This document shows positions 34,520 to 47,452 of a stretch of 64,000 bases of DNA, one piece after another. The stretch is from Delphinus delphis. Taxonomy: Eukaryota; Chordata; Mammalia; Artiodactyla; Delphinidae. Made by a program: the position numbers and the translations under genes. The notes beneath the pieces are model-generated. The model did not search any database and had not been told where the DNA came from. It saw nothing but the letters and a program-made list of their open reading frames with translations. The DNA lies in the NCBI RefSeq assembly GCF_949987515.2, contig NC_082694.2, positions 42,308,451-42,372,450 on the forward strand, given 5' to 3'. The number at the start of each line of letters is the position of its first letter. Within the stretch, counting starts at the first letter, position 1.

Positions 34520-35000
34520 AATTTGGTGTATTAGTTTCTTTTTGTTGCTTATTCACACAAACTTAGCGTCTTGAAACAACACAAATTTATTGTCTTGCAG
34601 GTCGGGAAATCAAAAGTCCATAATCAGTCTTACTGGGCTAAAATCAAGATGTCCCCAGGGTTGTTTTTCTTTCTGGTATCATTTTCTAAGGAATAATCCA
34701 TTTCCTTGCATTTCCCAGTTTTTATAAGTATCCACATTTCTTGGCCCCCTTCCATCTTCAAAACCTGTAGTCGCTGATTGAGCCTTTCTCATATCACATC
34801 ATTCTGACACTCTTCAGACTCCCTGTTTCACTTATAAGGTCCCTGTTATTACATTGAGCCCATCCAGAGAATTCAGGCTAATCTCCTTGTCATACAGTAA
34901 GATGATCAGCAACCTCAATCCCATCTACTACCTTTATTCTCCTTTGAGTTGTAACATAACATATTCACAGATTCTGGGGATTAGGATTGAACTTCATTGG
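34520..35000 (-). repeat. Old LTR/MaLR-related repeat, reverse, low certainty
   Basis: 'tattagtttctttttgttgc', 'aacaacacaaatttattgtc' and 'ttgcaggtcgggaaatcaaa' followed by 'agatgtccccagggttg' resemble a common old mammalian repeat. The family is uncertain. Confidence 0.45.
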
Positions 35001-35432
35001 GGGCCATTTTTCTCTCTGCTACAGGTCATGAAGAAGGATTTAGAAATGCGTTTGACTACAAAGCCAATGCTCTTTTTCACTGTGCCATATCACTTATTAA
35101 GAGGTCAATGTGTGAAGTTTTCCTTTGGGAATGTGCATGTTATATCACTCTGGGATGGATAAAGCATGGCCAGTTGTTTACTACAATTTTGAGCAGGAAT
35201 AAAGGGTGAGAGACCTGGCACTACATCTGTTAATTGATAATGGACATCAAGGGTAACAGATCTGTAGCCCTTGATTGTAGAACATTAGTTTCTTCTAGCA
35301 CAGCATCCAAAGTGTCAGGTAAAAGCAGAATGCAATTCCGGTAGCCAACTGGTAATGGGAGGGGGGAGTGAGAAAGGGATATTCCAACAGATAGGTTAGG
35401 TACAGAGCTTGAGAACAATAGCTAGAAACATA

Positions 35433-35653
35433 TACAATTGAACAACGTGGGAACTAGGGTCACTGACCTGCTGTACAATCGAAAAGCCACCTGTAACTTA
35501 TAGTCAGCCCTCTATATCTGAGGTTTTGAATCCCTGGTTTCACCCAACCACAGATCATGTTGTACTGTAGTATTTCCTACTGAAAAAAAAAAAAATTCCA
35601 CGTACAAGTGGAGGTGTGCAGTTCAAACCCATGTTGTTCGAGGGTCAACTGTA
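35433..35653. mobile_element. Tigger/MER44-like MITE
   Basis: The element is at 35435-35651 with TA on both sides. The right end 'gttgttcgagggtcaactg' is the typical terminal repeat; the left end reads caattgaacaacg with an internal loss. Inside, 'tagtcagccctctatatctg' and 'cacccaaccacagatcatg' are typical of Tigger-derived short elements. Confidence 0.75.
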
Positions 35654-36592
35654 CTTAGAAGTATGGGCAAGTAAACAAGACTCCCACCATCTATGTAACT
35701 GGGCTCCTGTAACCTGCTAGGGTATAGGGCAGGTTCTGAGCCATAGGACTTGAAAGAACAACAGATTTCAACTCCAAATTTACAAAAAAGAGTCAGGAGT
35801 GCTAGGGAAATAATCAGACATCAGAAACAGTAACCAAGGCTGAAGAGCAGATGAAAGCTGGAACAATTATGAGTGGCTGTTGGCATGAGGCTTGGACTTG
35901 TGTTTGAGGAAGAAATCCAGTTATCAGAATTAAGATACAGATTAGGGTCAGATGATATGTAAGAATGATGGTGCTCATTCAAGCTATGGAGCAAGGACTG
36001 TTCAACACTTTCTGATTCATATCAGGACTGGCCTTGGGAGTTGAGATGTGTTTGAGTGCAGAGGGAGAGATAAACATAGCTCTGGGGAGCAAGAAGGTTG
36101 CAGATGCTGGGATTAAATCTCTCTTTCCCTCCCACTACCATTTCTTTTTCTCTCTGCCTTCTCTAATCTTTTTATATCTTGCTTTGATTCTAGGCTCTCT
36201 GAAATTTGTTCATCCATTCCACAAATGCTAGCTGACTATCTATCTACTGTGTTCAAGTACTCTGTTAGTTGTTGGGAATACAACAATGAAGAAAATGTAG
36301 TCCTACCAGCTGTAAAATATCGTTGCCTGCTATTTGGTTTATTTTTCCTTCAAATACACAAGGCAACTATTGCTGTTAGTTTTTTTAGAAACTCCATCAA
36401 CTTCTTACTGCTTTTTTTGATTCTTGTGTATCTATAATATATTAAAATAGGTGCCGTTCGGATTAAAATTATTATTTTGTTTTATTTAAAGGATAAATAA
36501 CTGTAGGGACAAAAATCATAATTCACTCTCCTGCACTCAAGGGGCTAAAATCTCTCCTTTGTTACTTGATTTCCATCTCGTTTATGTAAAAC

Positions 36593-36594
<2 letters not shown>
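35654..36594. other. Unassigned sequence, possible old LINE trace
   Basis: Around 36200-36310, 'gttcatccattccacaaatg' and 'gttgttgggaatacaacaat' recall an old LINE-type 3' end, but too weakly to assign. The rest is unrecognised. Confidence 0.35.

Positions 36595-36636
<42 letters not shown>
36595..36636. repeat. (CA)n microsatellite
   Basis: An uninterrupted CA run of 21 units. Confidence 0.97.
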
Positions 36637-36638
<2 letters not shown>

Positions 36639-36934
36639 TGCCTTTGTTGGGTGTAACAGCATTTTATTTAATTTTATTCTTTTTTAAAAAATTTTGAATT
36701 TAATTTATTTTTCATACAGCAGGTACTTATAAGTCATCAGTTTTATACTCATCAGTGTATACATGTCAATCCCAATCACCCAATTCATCACACCACCACC
36801 ACCACCCCCTCCACTTTCCCCCCTTGGTGTCCATACGTTTGTTCTCTACATCTTTGTCTGAATTTCTGCCCTGCAAACTGGATCATCTGTACCATTTATC
36901 TAGGTTCCACATATATGCATTAATGTACGATATT

Positions 36935-39900
36935 TCTTTTTATCTTTCTGACTTACTTCACTCTGTATGACAGTCTCTAGATCCATCCACATCTCAACAA
37001 ATGACCCAATTTAGTTCCTTTCTATGGCTGAGTAATATTCCATTGTATATATGTACCACAACTTCTTTATCCATTCATCTGTCAGTGGGCATTTAGGTTG
37101 CTTCCATAACCTGGCTATTGTAAATAGTGCTGCAATGAACATTGGGGTGCATGTGTCTTTTTGAATTATGGTTTTCTCAGGGTATATGCCCAGTAGTGGG
37201 ATTACTGGATCACATGGTAATTCTATTTTTAGTTTTTGAAGGAACCTCCATACTGTTCTCCATAGTGGCTGTATCAATTTACATTCCCACCAACAGTGCA
37301 AGAGGGTTCCCTTGTCTCCACACCCTCTCCAGCATTTATTGTTTGTTGATGATGCCCATTCTAACTGGTGTGAGGTGATACCTCATGGTAGTTTTAATTT
37401 GCATTTCTCTAATAATTAGTGATGTTGAGCAGGTTTTCATCTGCTTCTTGGCCATCTGTATATCTTCTTTGGAGAAATGTCTATTTAGGTCTTCTGCCCA
37501 TTTTTGGATTGGGTTGTTTGTTTTTTTAATATTGAGCTGCATGAGCTGTTTTTATAATTTGGAGATTAATCCTTTGTCCATTGATTCATTTACAAATATT
37601 TTCTCCCTTCTGAGGGTTGTCTTTTCATCTTGTTTATGGTTTATTTTGCTGTGCAAAAGCTTTGAAGTTTCATAAGGTCCAATTTGTTTGTTTTTATTTC
37701 CATTGCTCTAGGAGGTGGATCAAAAAAGATCTTGCTGTGATTTATGTCAAAGAGTGTTCTTCCTATGTTTTCCTCTAAGAGTGTTATAGTATCCGGTCTT
37801 ACATTTAGGTTTCTAATCCATTTTGAGTTTATTTTTGTATATGGTGTTAGGGAGTGTTCTAATTTCATTCTTCTACATGTATCTGTCCAGTTTTCTCAGC
37901 ACCACTTATTGAAGAGACAGTCTTTTCTCCATTGTATGTCCTTGCCTCCTTTGTCATAGATTAGTTGACCATAGGTGCATGGGTTTATCTCTGGGCTTTC
38001 TATCTTGTTCCATTGATCTATGTTTCTGTTTTTGTGCCAGTACCATATTGTCTTGATTACTGTAGCTTTATAGTATAGTCTGAAGTCAGGGAGTCTGATT
38101 CCTCCAGCTCCATTTTTTTCCCTCAAAACTGCTTTGACTATTCAGGGTCTTTTGAGTCTCCATACAAATTTTAAGATTTTTTGTTCTAGTTCCATAAAAA
38201 ATGCCATTGGTAATTTGATAGGGATTGCATTGAATCTGTAGATTGCTTTGGGTAGTATAGTCATTTTCACAATATTGATCCTTCCAATGCAAGAACATGG
38301 TATATCTCTCCATCTGTTGGTATCATCTTTAATTTCTTTCATCAGTGTCTTATAGTTTTCGCATGCAGGTCTTTGTCTCCTTCGGTGGGTTTATTCCTAG
38401 GTATTTTATTCTTTTTGTTGTAATGGTAAATGGGAGTGTTTCCTTAATTTCTCTTTCAGATTTTTCATCATTAGTGTATAGGAATGCAAGAGATTTCTGT
38501 GCATTAATTTTGTAGCCTGCAACTTTATCAAATTCATTGATTAGCTCTAGTAGTTTTCTGGTGGCATCTTTAGGATTCTGTATGTATAGTATCATGTCAT
38601 CTGTGAACAGTGACAGTTTTACTTCTTCTTTTCCAATTTGTATTCCTTTTATTTCTTTTTCTTCTTTGATTGCCATAGCTAGGACTTCCAAAATTATATT
38701 GAATAATAGTGGTTAGAGTGGACATCCTTGTCTTGTTCCTGATCTTAGAGGAAATGCTTTCAGTTTTTCACCTTTGAGAATGATGTTTACTGTGGGTTTG
38801 TCGTATATGGCCTTTATTATGTTGGGGTAGGTTCCCTCTATGTCCACTTTCTGGAGAGTTTTTATCATAAATGTGTGTTGAATTTTGTCAAAAGCTTTTT
38901 CTGCATCTATTGAGATGATCATATGGTTTTTCTTCTTTAATTTGTTAATATGGTGTATCACATTGACTGATTTGCATATGTTAAAGAATCCTTGCCTCCC
39001 TGGGATTAATCCCACTTGATCATGGTGTATGATCCTTTTAATGTGTTGTTGGATTTCTGTTTGCTAGTATTTTGTTGCGGATTTTTGCAAATATATTCAT
39101 CAGTGATATTGGTCTGTAATTTTCTTTTTTTGTAGTATCTTTGTCCGGTTTTGGTATCAGGGTGTTGGTCGCCTCATAGAATGAGTTTGGGAGTGTTCCT
39201 CCCTCTGCAATTTTTTGGAAGAGTTTGAGAAGGATGGGTGTTAGCTTTTCTCTAAATGTTTGATAGATTTCATGTGTGAAGCCATCTGGTCCTGGATTTT
39301 TGTTTGTTGGAAGACTGTTTTTTTTTTTTTTTTTTTGCGGTACGCAGGCCTCTCACTGCAGTGGCCTCTCCCGTTGCGGAGCACAGGCTCTGGACACACA
39401 GGCTCAGCAGCCATGGCTCATAGGCCTAGCCACTCCACCGCATGTGGGATCTTCCTGGACCGGAGCACAAACCCGTGTCCCCTGCATTGGCAGGCGGACT
39501 CTCAACCACTGCGCCACCAGGGAAGCCCCTGTTGGAATACTTTTAATCAGAGTTTGAATTTCATTACTTGTGATTGATCTGTTCAGATTTTCTCTTTCTT
39601 CCTGGTTCAGTCTTGGAGCATTATACCTTTCTAAGAATTTGTCCACTTCTTCCAGGTTGTCCATTTTATTGGCATAGAGTTGCTTGTAGTAGTCTGTTAG
39701 GATGCTTTGTATTCCTGCGGTGTCTGTTGTAACTTCTCCATTTTCATTTGTAATTTTATTGATTTGAGTCCTCTCCCTCTTTTTCTTGATGAGTCTGGCT
39801 AATGGATTATCAATTTTGTTTATCTTTGCAAGGAACCAGCTTTTAGTTTTATTGATCTTTGCTACTGTTTTCTTTGTTTCTATTTCATTTATTTCTGCTC

Positions 39901-40926
39901 TGATCTTTATGATTTTTTTCCTTCTTCTAAATTTCTGTTTTCTTTTTTCTTCTTTCTCTAGTTCCTATAGGTGTAAGGTTAGAATGTTTATTTGAGATTT
40001 TTCTTGTTTCTTGAGGTAGGCTTGTATAGGTATAAACTTCCCTCTTAGAACTGCTTTGGCTGCATCCCATAGGTTTTGGATTGTCGTGTTTTCATTGGCA
40101 TTTGTCTCTAAGTATTGTTTGCTTTCCTGTGTGATTTCTTCAGTGATCTCTTGGTTATTTAGTAACGTATTGTTTAGCCTCCATGTATTTGTGTGTTTTA
40201 CGTTTTTTCCCCTGTAATTCATTTGTAATCTCATAGTGCTGTTGTCAGAAAAGATGCTTTATATGATTTCCATTTTCTTAAATTTACTGAGGCTTGATTT
40301 GTGACCCAAGATGTGATCTATCCTGGAGAATGTTCCGTGTGCACTTGAGAAGAAAGTGTAATCTGCTGTTTTTGGATGGAATGTCCTATAAATATCAATT
40401 AAATCTATCTGGTCTACTGTGTCATTTAAAGCTTCTCTTTCCTTATTTATTTTCATTTTGGATGATCTGTCCATTGGTGTAAGTGAGGTGTTAAAGTCCC
40501 CCAGTATTATTGTGTTACTGCCGATTTCCTCTTTTATAGCTGTTAGCAGTTGCCTTATGTATTGAGGTGCTCCTATGTTGGGTGCATATATATTTATAAT
40601 TGTTATATCTTCTTCTTGGATTGATCCCTTGATCATTATGTGGTGTTCTTCCTTGTCTCTTGTAACATTCTTTATTTTAAAGTCTATTTTATGTGATATG
40701 AGTATCGCTACTCCAGCTTACTTTTGATTTCCATTTGCATGGAATATCTTTTTCCATCCCTTCACTTTCAGTCTGTATGTGTCCCTAGGTCTGAAGTGGG
40801 TCTCTTTTAGACAGCATATATATGGGTCTTGTTTTGTATCCATTCAGCAAGCCTGTGTCTTTTGGTTGGAGCATTTAATCCATTCACGTTTAAGGTAATT
40901 ATTGATATGTATATTGCTATGACCAT
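36935..40926 (-). pseudogene. L1 ORF2 (endonuclease-reverse transcriptase), degraded
   Basis: ORF2 starts at an ATG at about 40926. The endonuclease portion has ILGDFNTSLTPM and HGTFSRIDHILGH (40259-40636). The reverse transcriptase segment contains [22 protein letters not shown] and the catalytic box FTDD (both aspartates kept, Ala changed to Thr). The C-terminal part ([18 protein letters not shown]) lies at 37011-37301. It is broken by frameshifts, stops and a SINE insertion. The ORF1 end upstream keeps its TAA stop after LKELL. Confidence 0.9.
39305..39540 (-). mobile_element. CHR-type SINE (reverse) inside L1 ORF2
   Basis: Body 39316-39529. TSD tgttggaagac at 39305-39315 and tgttggaatac at 39530-39540 (one mismatch), lying in L1 ORF2 sequence. 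It shows that the L1 was in place before this SINE arrived. Confidence 0.93.
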
Positions 40927-41322
40927 TTTCTTAATTGTTTTGGGTTTGTTTTTATAGGTCCTTTTCTTCTCTTGTGTTTCCCACTTAGAGAAGTTCCTTT
41001 AGCATTTGTCATAGAGCTGGTTTGGTGGTGCTGAATTCTCTTAGCTTTTGCTTATCTGTAAAGCTTTTGATTTCTCCATTGAATCTGAATGAGATCTTTG
41101 CTGGGTTGAGTAATCTTGGTTTTAGGTTCTTCCCTTACATCAATTTAAATATATGGTGCCACTCCCTTCTGGCTTGCTGAGTTTCTGCTGAGATATCAGC
41201 TGTTAACCTTATGGGATTTCCCTTGTATGTTATTTATCGTTTTTCCCTTGCTGTTTTCAATAATTTTTCTTTGTCTTTAATTTTTGCCAATTTGATTACT
41301 ATGTGTTTCAGCATGTTTCTCT

Positions 41323-41509
41323 GCAACACGCAAAGAAAATAGGGAGCAATAATGTATTAATAAAATTTCAGATTTTGTTTTCTCATTTACAGGGTTCTCC
41401 TCATATTACTTGAGATTGAAAATATTATCTAAGTGGATTTACTTTCTTAAGGTATCTTTCAATATCCTATCTGAACTCTAGAAGTTTGGGAGAGAAACCA
41501 TCGTAGACC
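41323..41509. other. Unassigned short interval
   Basis: Sequence between the L1 end and the following L1M. Nothing recognised. Confidence 0.4.
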
Positions 41510-42665
41510 TTTTAAAAAATTTATTCTGAAATAATTTTAGACTTACAGAATAGTTACACACGTAATAAAGGGAATTTCCATATGTATATTGTTCACCCAG
41601 CTTTCCCTAATGTTAATGTCTTAGAAACCATTTAAAACTATCAAAAGGAGAAATTAACTTTGATATAATCACATTAATCTACTGATCCCATTTGAATATT
41701 GCCATTTTTCCCATTATTGTGCTTTTTCTGACTCAGAATCCCATCCTGGACCTCACATTCTGTTTAGTTGTCATGATCTCTTCCTTCAGTCTAGGACAGT
41801 TCCTCATTTCCTCAGTTTTTTTTTTTTTTTTTTGTCTTTCATGACCTTGACACTTTTGAAGACTCTAGACCAATTATTTGTAGAATACCTCTCAATTCAG
41901 GCTTGTGCAATATTTTCTCATAATTAGGTTATGCATTTTTGGCAAGAACACCACAGAAATGATATACCCTTCTCAGCACATCATTTCAGGAAGGCCATAA
42001 AGCCAATATGTCTTATTTCTGGTAGTATTAATCTTGATCACATGGTTAAGGTGGTGTCAGTTTTCTCCACTGTAAAGTTATAATTCTTCTTTTGTAATTG
42101 ACAAGTCTCTCTTAAGGAGATACTTTAAGACTATCCAAATGTCCTGTTTCTCATAATACTTCTATCCAGTTATTTTATCATCCATGGATAATTCTTGCCT
42201 GCCACTATTACTGTGGTATTTGTCTAATGGTAAATTTCTATTTTGTTTATTTCTCCTACATTTGTTAATTGGAATTTCCTATTTAAAAAACAGCAATTTT
42301 CCTCCTGCATTTATGTAACTATCTATTTATTTTATTCATCCATTCATTTATACTAATATGGATAAATGCATATTTATTTTACTTTATTTCTTGTAATCCA
42401 ATATTTTCATTGTTTATTTTGTTGCTAACTGTGTGCCAGATTTAGCCATTGGCAGCTCCTTTGAGTTGGCCCCTGTGTTCTTTCAACATGCCCCCCATTT
42501 CTTTGTGTGTATGTACTTTTTTATTGCCAATTCAAGATGTTCCAGGGGCATGTTGTACATTTCTGTGCCCCATGTCTGACATCAGACATTTTCCAGGGAG
42601 ACCTAGTTCCTTTTATTGGAGAATAGTATTGAGAAGCCAAGGTCTGGGCTAAGTAGTCCTTTTAG
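41510..42665 (-). mobile_element. Old L1M 3' UTR, reverse
   Basis: 'aataattttagacttacaga', 'tcacccagctttccctaatg', 'ctttcatgaccttgacactt', 'atgatatacccttctcagca' and 'gtggtgtcagttttctccac' follow the L1M 3' UTR in reverse complement. It ends with 'ttccttttattggagaatag'. It matches the plus-strand copy at 45.4-46.6 kb in the opposite orientation. Confidence 0.85.
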
Positions 42666-43338
42666 AGATTTTATTGTTGAGACTTCAAGTCAGAAACATG
42701 TGGTCCTTGATGTGAGTCATCTTCAGAATAATACTTTCCAGAATTAAAACCTTAGAAACTTTACAAAAACACTAAATGAGTGTGTGAATGTGACTCAGCG
42801 TGAGAAATTTACAGTGGCAAATAAAACTCAAAAAGGTAGTAGAAATCCATTACGGGAACTATTTAACTTCATTTGTAAAGGAAGAAAAAGTCAGTGAACT
42901 TCTGATGTATCAGAGGATAGGCGATGGGTAAGACCTAAAACAGGGCACATTCTTACATTAAATGTAATTATAGGTTAATGTAAGGGACTCTATTAGTCAC
43001 TAAAAGTTTAGGGTTCTCATCCTTTCAGTGAGAAAATAGAGAACATGATATTACTGTGAATATGCAAGTACCAAAGGCTTTTAATATTGTGGTCCCTAAC
43101 ACTAAAATGCTAGTTGATGAACATTTTTTACATAAATATAAGAAGAATAAAATAGTGTCAAGACTATTTTCACAACTCTCTGGATTAATGAACTCATTGA
43201 GTAACAATAGGTATATTAGAAAACTGTGGATAATCATAGATATTAGACATTAATTAGAAATTATGATAAGTCAGGGCAAGTAAAAATTTTAGATAATTAC
43301 CATTTTTAGAGCTTTGCAAATATTTTCCCTCTCTCTGG

Positions 43339-43388
<50 letters not shown>

Positions 43389-45424
43389 ATATATAATATA
43401 TATAACTTATAAGAAAGTGAGACATTTTACTCATTTAAAATCTATTTCTGAAAAAATACAGACTGCCTAAACTCAAAGAAAACAAAAATTATTGTGGGAC
43501 TTAGAATTTTAGTGGAAATATTTCCTGAATTATTTGTACTTAAGTTCAAATCCTACTCATATTCTCCTTTATAACACAATTCTCAGACTTGAGGTAACTC
43601 ATCTTTTCTAGGAGTGTATTTATTATCAGTGTTGTTAGGAATATCATGATGTTTTATTATCAGAAAACCTGCTGTAATCACTGCTAGTTTGGTGTACCAA
43701 CTGAGAATGCTCCAAAATGACACCATTGTATCCATTGGTTGAGTGTTCCCTAATGGGCATGTGACATCTAAGATGCCAGGGCTTGTATTCAACACAACTC
43801 ACAACTTTATTTGGCACCTTAGATTCACCTGAATTCAACCAAATGACAAAGTTACGAAAATATATTGCAGTTCATTGTTAATTAGCACACAATCTCTGAG
43901 GGAGCTTTCAAATTCCGAGATAGGATACATATACAATTCTACCAAACTGACAATGAGACTTGTCAGTCTCCGGCTATCAATCAGGATCATGTGTTTCTTT
44001 TATATACTGTCCCCTGACTAATGTTAAGATGTAAAATTCAAATAAAGATTTTAAAGGAAAGTACACAAAATGTTAAAAAAATGAGGTGGAAATGAATTAT
44101 TCGGGAGGATATTCTGCTTAAAAATTACTAACACATGAATCATGTTTTTTAGAGAATTTCTTGTCAAACTCATCAACTTCATTCTAAGAGTCTCTTCATA
44201 TTGTTAAATCTGAGGAATTCTAACTTTAAGAATTTAATAGTTTGTGTAATTGTAGGTATTGTATAACTTGAATCATTGTGATTTCCATTTCACATACCAA
44301 AATATAGTGTTTTTAATTTCATGGTATACTTTAATCAACTTTGACCTTTGACAGATAGGAAAATTATTTGTCCAGCTAGTCATTTACATCTATTCCTCCC
44401 TTCCCTGTTTATCACTGGAGAGTGGTTTTGTGGGTCAGGTGTGGTGCAGAAAATCAGGCCTCTTCTTCTGACTCAGGATTGAATCATAAACGGGCATATA
44501 ATCTTAGAAATCCTTTAGTCCAGTGTTTTAGTCTATGTGCCTTTGGAAGTAGTAAAGTGAACTGTTTGCAATGTACTTTTTGAAAAACAATTAAAATTAT
44601 GCATTTTAATTATAGTCATAAGATTATGCTTAACAGTTATAATTATAAGAATTTGTAATGCTGTATGAGACAGCTGATTGTTAATTATTTTTCTTCTTTT
44701 GGTCAGAATTTAAATCAACTCAGAGATAACATTGGAAACTCTCTTTGTAATTTTCTATGACTTTAATTAAAACAAAATATAATCAGTGAAATGGAAAATG
44801 ACCACTGAATAAATGAAATTTTTTCATAGACAACAATTTTAAAACATGAATGCTTTGGGGGAAATAATAATAATTTTAAAAGGCCCTGGTAGTATTCACA
44901 TGTGCCGTAAAATAAACAAACATTTAAAACCAACCGTGATGTGGTGGGAAACAAAAATTGAATACAGACACTAACAAGTGAATTTAACAGCATTACAAAT
45001 GAATAACACACCCACATTGAATGGAGTGGAGAAGTCAAGAACTAATATAAGTAACTGTGGAAAATACTGTAAGGTAAAGTTAAACTTTGGTCAGTAAAAA
45101 TGTTTTTCGTAGGGGTATGATTTAGCAATTCTGAAACTATTTTATGTGTATGCTAAAACTTATAAATAAGAAAATGTAGTGTAGATGTAATGAAAGCCAG
45201 ATTTCTCATTTCTCACTTTTGGAGAAAGAATTTCTAAATATGGAAAGAAGGGAGGCTAGAATGAACCATGTGGTGTTGCATTCGAATTGGAGGTGTCAGT
45301 ATAAACTCATGGTTTTTGATAGATTAATAGGCAGAACAATAGACATGGTGTGTGTTTATGTGCATCCACCCATGCAGGGGTTAGTACACAAACACATATT
45401 TCCTAGTTCTGTCTATTAATATGG
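42666..45424. other. Unassigned sequence with an AT microsatellite
   Basis: No gene or interspersed repeat recognised. A long (AT)n run with TATG interruptions lies at 43341-43396. This interval separates two L1M copies of opposite orientation. Confidence 0.4.
43341..43396. repeat. (AT)n microsatellite
   Basis: About 36 bp of uninterrupted AT followed by imperfect TATG units. Confidence 0.95.
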
Positions 45425-46575
45425 CCTGGAAGCCATGACATCCCAGTAGCAATTAGCATGCCAAGGATCCAGATCTTGGTTTATAAACCCCATTCTCCAG
45501 TAAAAGGAGCTAGGGCTCCTCGAATAACTGTTTGATTCCAGAACTGGGGCAGGAAAATACAAGAGGAGTCTGAAACTTCTTCTCATCCCAGAAAGTAAGA
45601 AAGTGTTACAAAGGAAAAAAAAAAGAAAAGAAAAGAAACAACACAAGAGCCATCCTGAAGGAGCCCTAATGGAAAAAACTGGAATAAGTTTCCCAACAGA
45701 ATAAAAAGTGATAGTATTGGAATATAACTCAGAATAAAATACATATTCATGGATCCTTACTAATGTAAGTAAATAATCAGATTAACTAAAAAATGGGGGA
45801 AACATGACAAACCTTCCTTACAGTAGAATTCTAATGAAAACATATAGAAGGAAGAAGGGAAATAAAGGATCATCATGAGGCAATAACTACAGTCATAATT
45901 GTTACAGACAAAAATCCACCAATGGATACTAAAATTAGGGAAATCTTGGGAAAAGGTTTGAGGAGGAAAAGATTTACATAGTCTCAGGTATGTCCCCCAA
46001 GATACTTACCAACTACAAAGGGAAGGACGGTAACTTTATATTGGAGAAACCTAGCAGATACCATCTTAACCTAGCGATCCAGGTAAACATCACTAGGAAT
46101 AAGACATATTGATATCACGAAGCCCTTGATGTGAAGCACTGAGAAGGGTACAACATTGTTCGTAGTATTTTTGACAATGATGTATAACCTCAATCTGTGA
46201 AAACACCAGATGATCCCCAATTTATGGGCATTCTACAAAATTGTTGATGAACTGACACTCTTCAAAAGTGTCATAAGCATGAAAGGCAAGGAAAGCTGAA
46301 GAACTGCTACAGATTGTATAACAAGTATAAATAACAACTAAATATAATACAAGATCCTGTATAGAATGCTGGAAAAGAAATATTAGTGGAAAGTTGGTGT
46401 AGTTTACTTAATAACATTGTGTCAATGTTAATTTCTTGTTCTCTACCATTTTACTATGGTTGTGTAACATAACATTAGAAGCAGCAGCATGAGAGGTAGA
46501 AGAAAACCCTTTGTACTACTCTTGAACACTTATGTAAGTCTAAAATTAGTTTTTAAAGTAGTTAAATAAAATTTT
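45425..46575 (+). mobile_element. Old L1M 3' UTR, forward
   Basis: 'ccattctccagtaaaaggag', 'atcctgaaggagccctaatg', 'cttcaaaagtgtcataagca', 'aaaggcaaggaaagctgaag' and 'ctttgtactactcttgaaca' are consecutive parts of an L1M 3' UTR, ending in 'aataaaattttaaaag'. It includes an impure AAAGA run near 45620. Confidence 0.85.
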
Positions 46576-47066
46576 AAAAGGAGCTTTGTACTAAAGAACT
46601 TGGCGACCAATGTCTTCAACCTCCTCATTTTGCACATTAGAGGCCCCAAAATATTAAAGGATTTATCCACAACACAGAGTTTGGGGGAAGTTAAGATGAG
46701 ATCTAAGGGTGTTGTCAAGTTTTCTGGGAACTTCTTTCCTCTGGTCCAACACATGAAAATGGAGCTTTATTTCTCAGAAATTGATAACTGCTGGTCAGCT
46801 TGTCTAAATTAGAGCTTCCCGGTTTCAACTCCCTCAGTGTTTAAGCAATGTGAAGATGAATGCCAAAATTGTTTTCACTATCTCTTGTCATACTGAAAGT
46901 TTACAGTATGCTGAATAAATGTGGCAGTGACAAAAATGCTTTATCTCAAGTAGTCCTGTTTGTCTATGTTGAAGAGTTAGTAAAGCTACCAGACTTTATC
47001 AATTTAAGAAAAAAACCCTAAATTTATAAATTTAAAAAGATATATTTAATAATATTTATACACATT
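46576..47066. other. Unassigned non-coding sequence
   Basis: A stretch near 46610-46700 is weakly MIR-like (tttgcacattagaggcccca). Otherwise nothing is recognised. Confidence 0.35.
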
Positions 47067-47306
47067 AAAAGAGTGTTCAGGGCTTCCCTGGTGGCGCAGT
47101 GGTTGAGAGTCCGCCTGCCAACGCAGGGGACATGGGTTCGTGCCCCAGTCCGGGAAGATCCCACATGCCGCGGAGCGGCTGGGCCCGTGAGCCATGGCCG
47201 CTGAGCCTGTGCGTCCAGAGCCTGTGCTCCGCAACGGGAGAGGCCACAACAGTGAGAGGCCCGCGTACAGCAAAAGAAAAAAAAAAAAAAAAAAAGAGTG
47301 TTCAGG
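47067..47306 (+). mobile_element. CHR-type SINE A with TSD (first of a stacked pair)
   Basis: Short-subtype CHR SINE with body at about 47082-47291. TSD aaaagagtgttcagg is identical at 47067-47081 and 47292-47306. The right-hand TSD copy is also the left border of the next SINE. Confidence 0.94.
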
Positions 47307-47452
47307 GACTTCCCTGGCGGTCCAGTGTTTAAAACTCTGAGCTCCCAATGCAGGGGGCGCGGGTTCGATCCCTGGTGGGGGAACTAAGATCCCACATGCT
47401 GTGCAACGTGGCTAAAAAATAAAAAAAAAAAAAAAATGTAAAGAGTATTCAA
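47304..47452 (+). mobile_element. Short tRNA-derived SINE B (second of a stacked pair)
   Basis: Body about 47305-47439: 'gacttccctggcggtccagt', then 'gggttcgatccctggtgggg' with a near-consensus B box, and an AATAAAA-type tail. It ends at aaagagtattcaa (47440-47452), a diverged third copy of the same target sequence. It is a different and probably older subtype than SINE A. Confidence 0.9.

Larger units (their letters stand above)
36680..41322 (-). mobile_element. Second long L1, reverse, 5'-truncated, interrupted by a SINE
   Basis: The 3' end is at the left, with a different 3' UTR type (tacagcaggtacttataag, ccaccaccaccccctccac) from the L1 at 4.7 kb. It covers 3' UTR, ORF2, the ORF1 end and some 5' sequence (ggcttgctgagtttctgctg) up to about 41322. 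No TSD could be identified. A reverse CHR SINE lies in ORF2 at 39305-39540. Several stops and frameshifts make it inactive. Confidence 0.9.
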
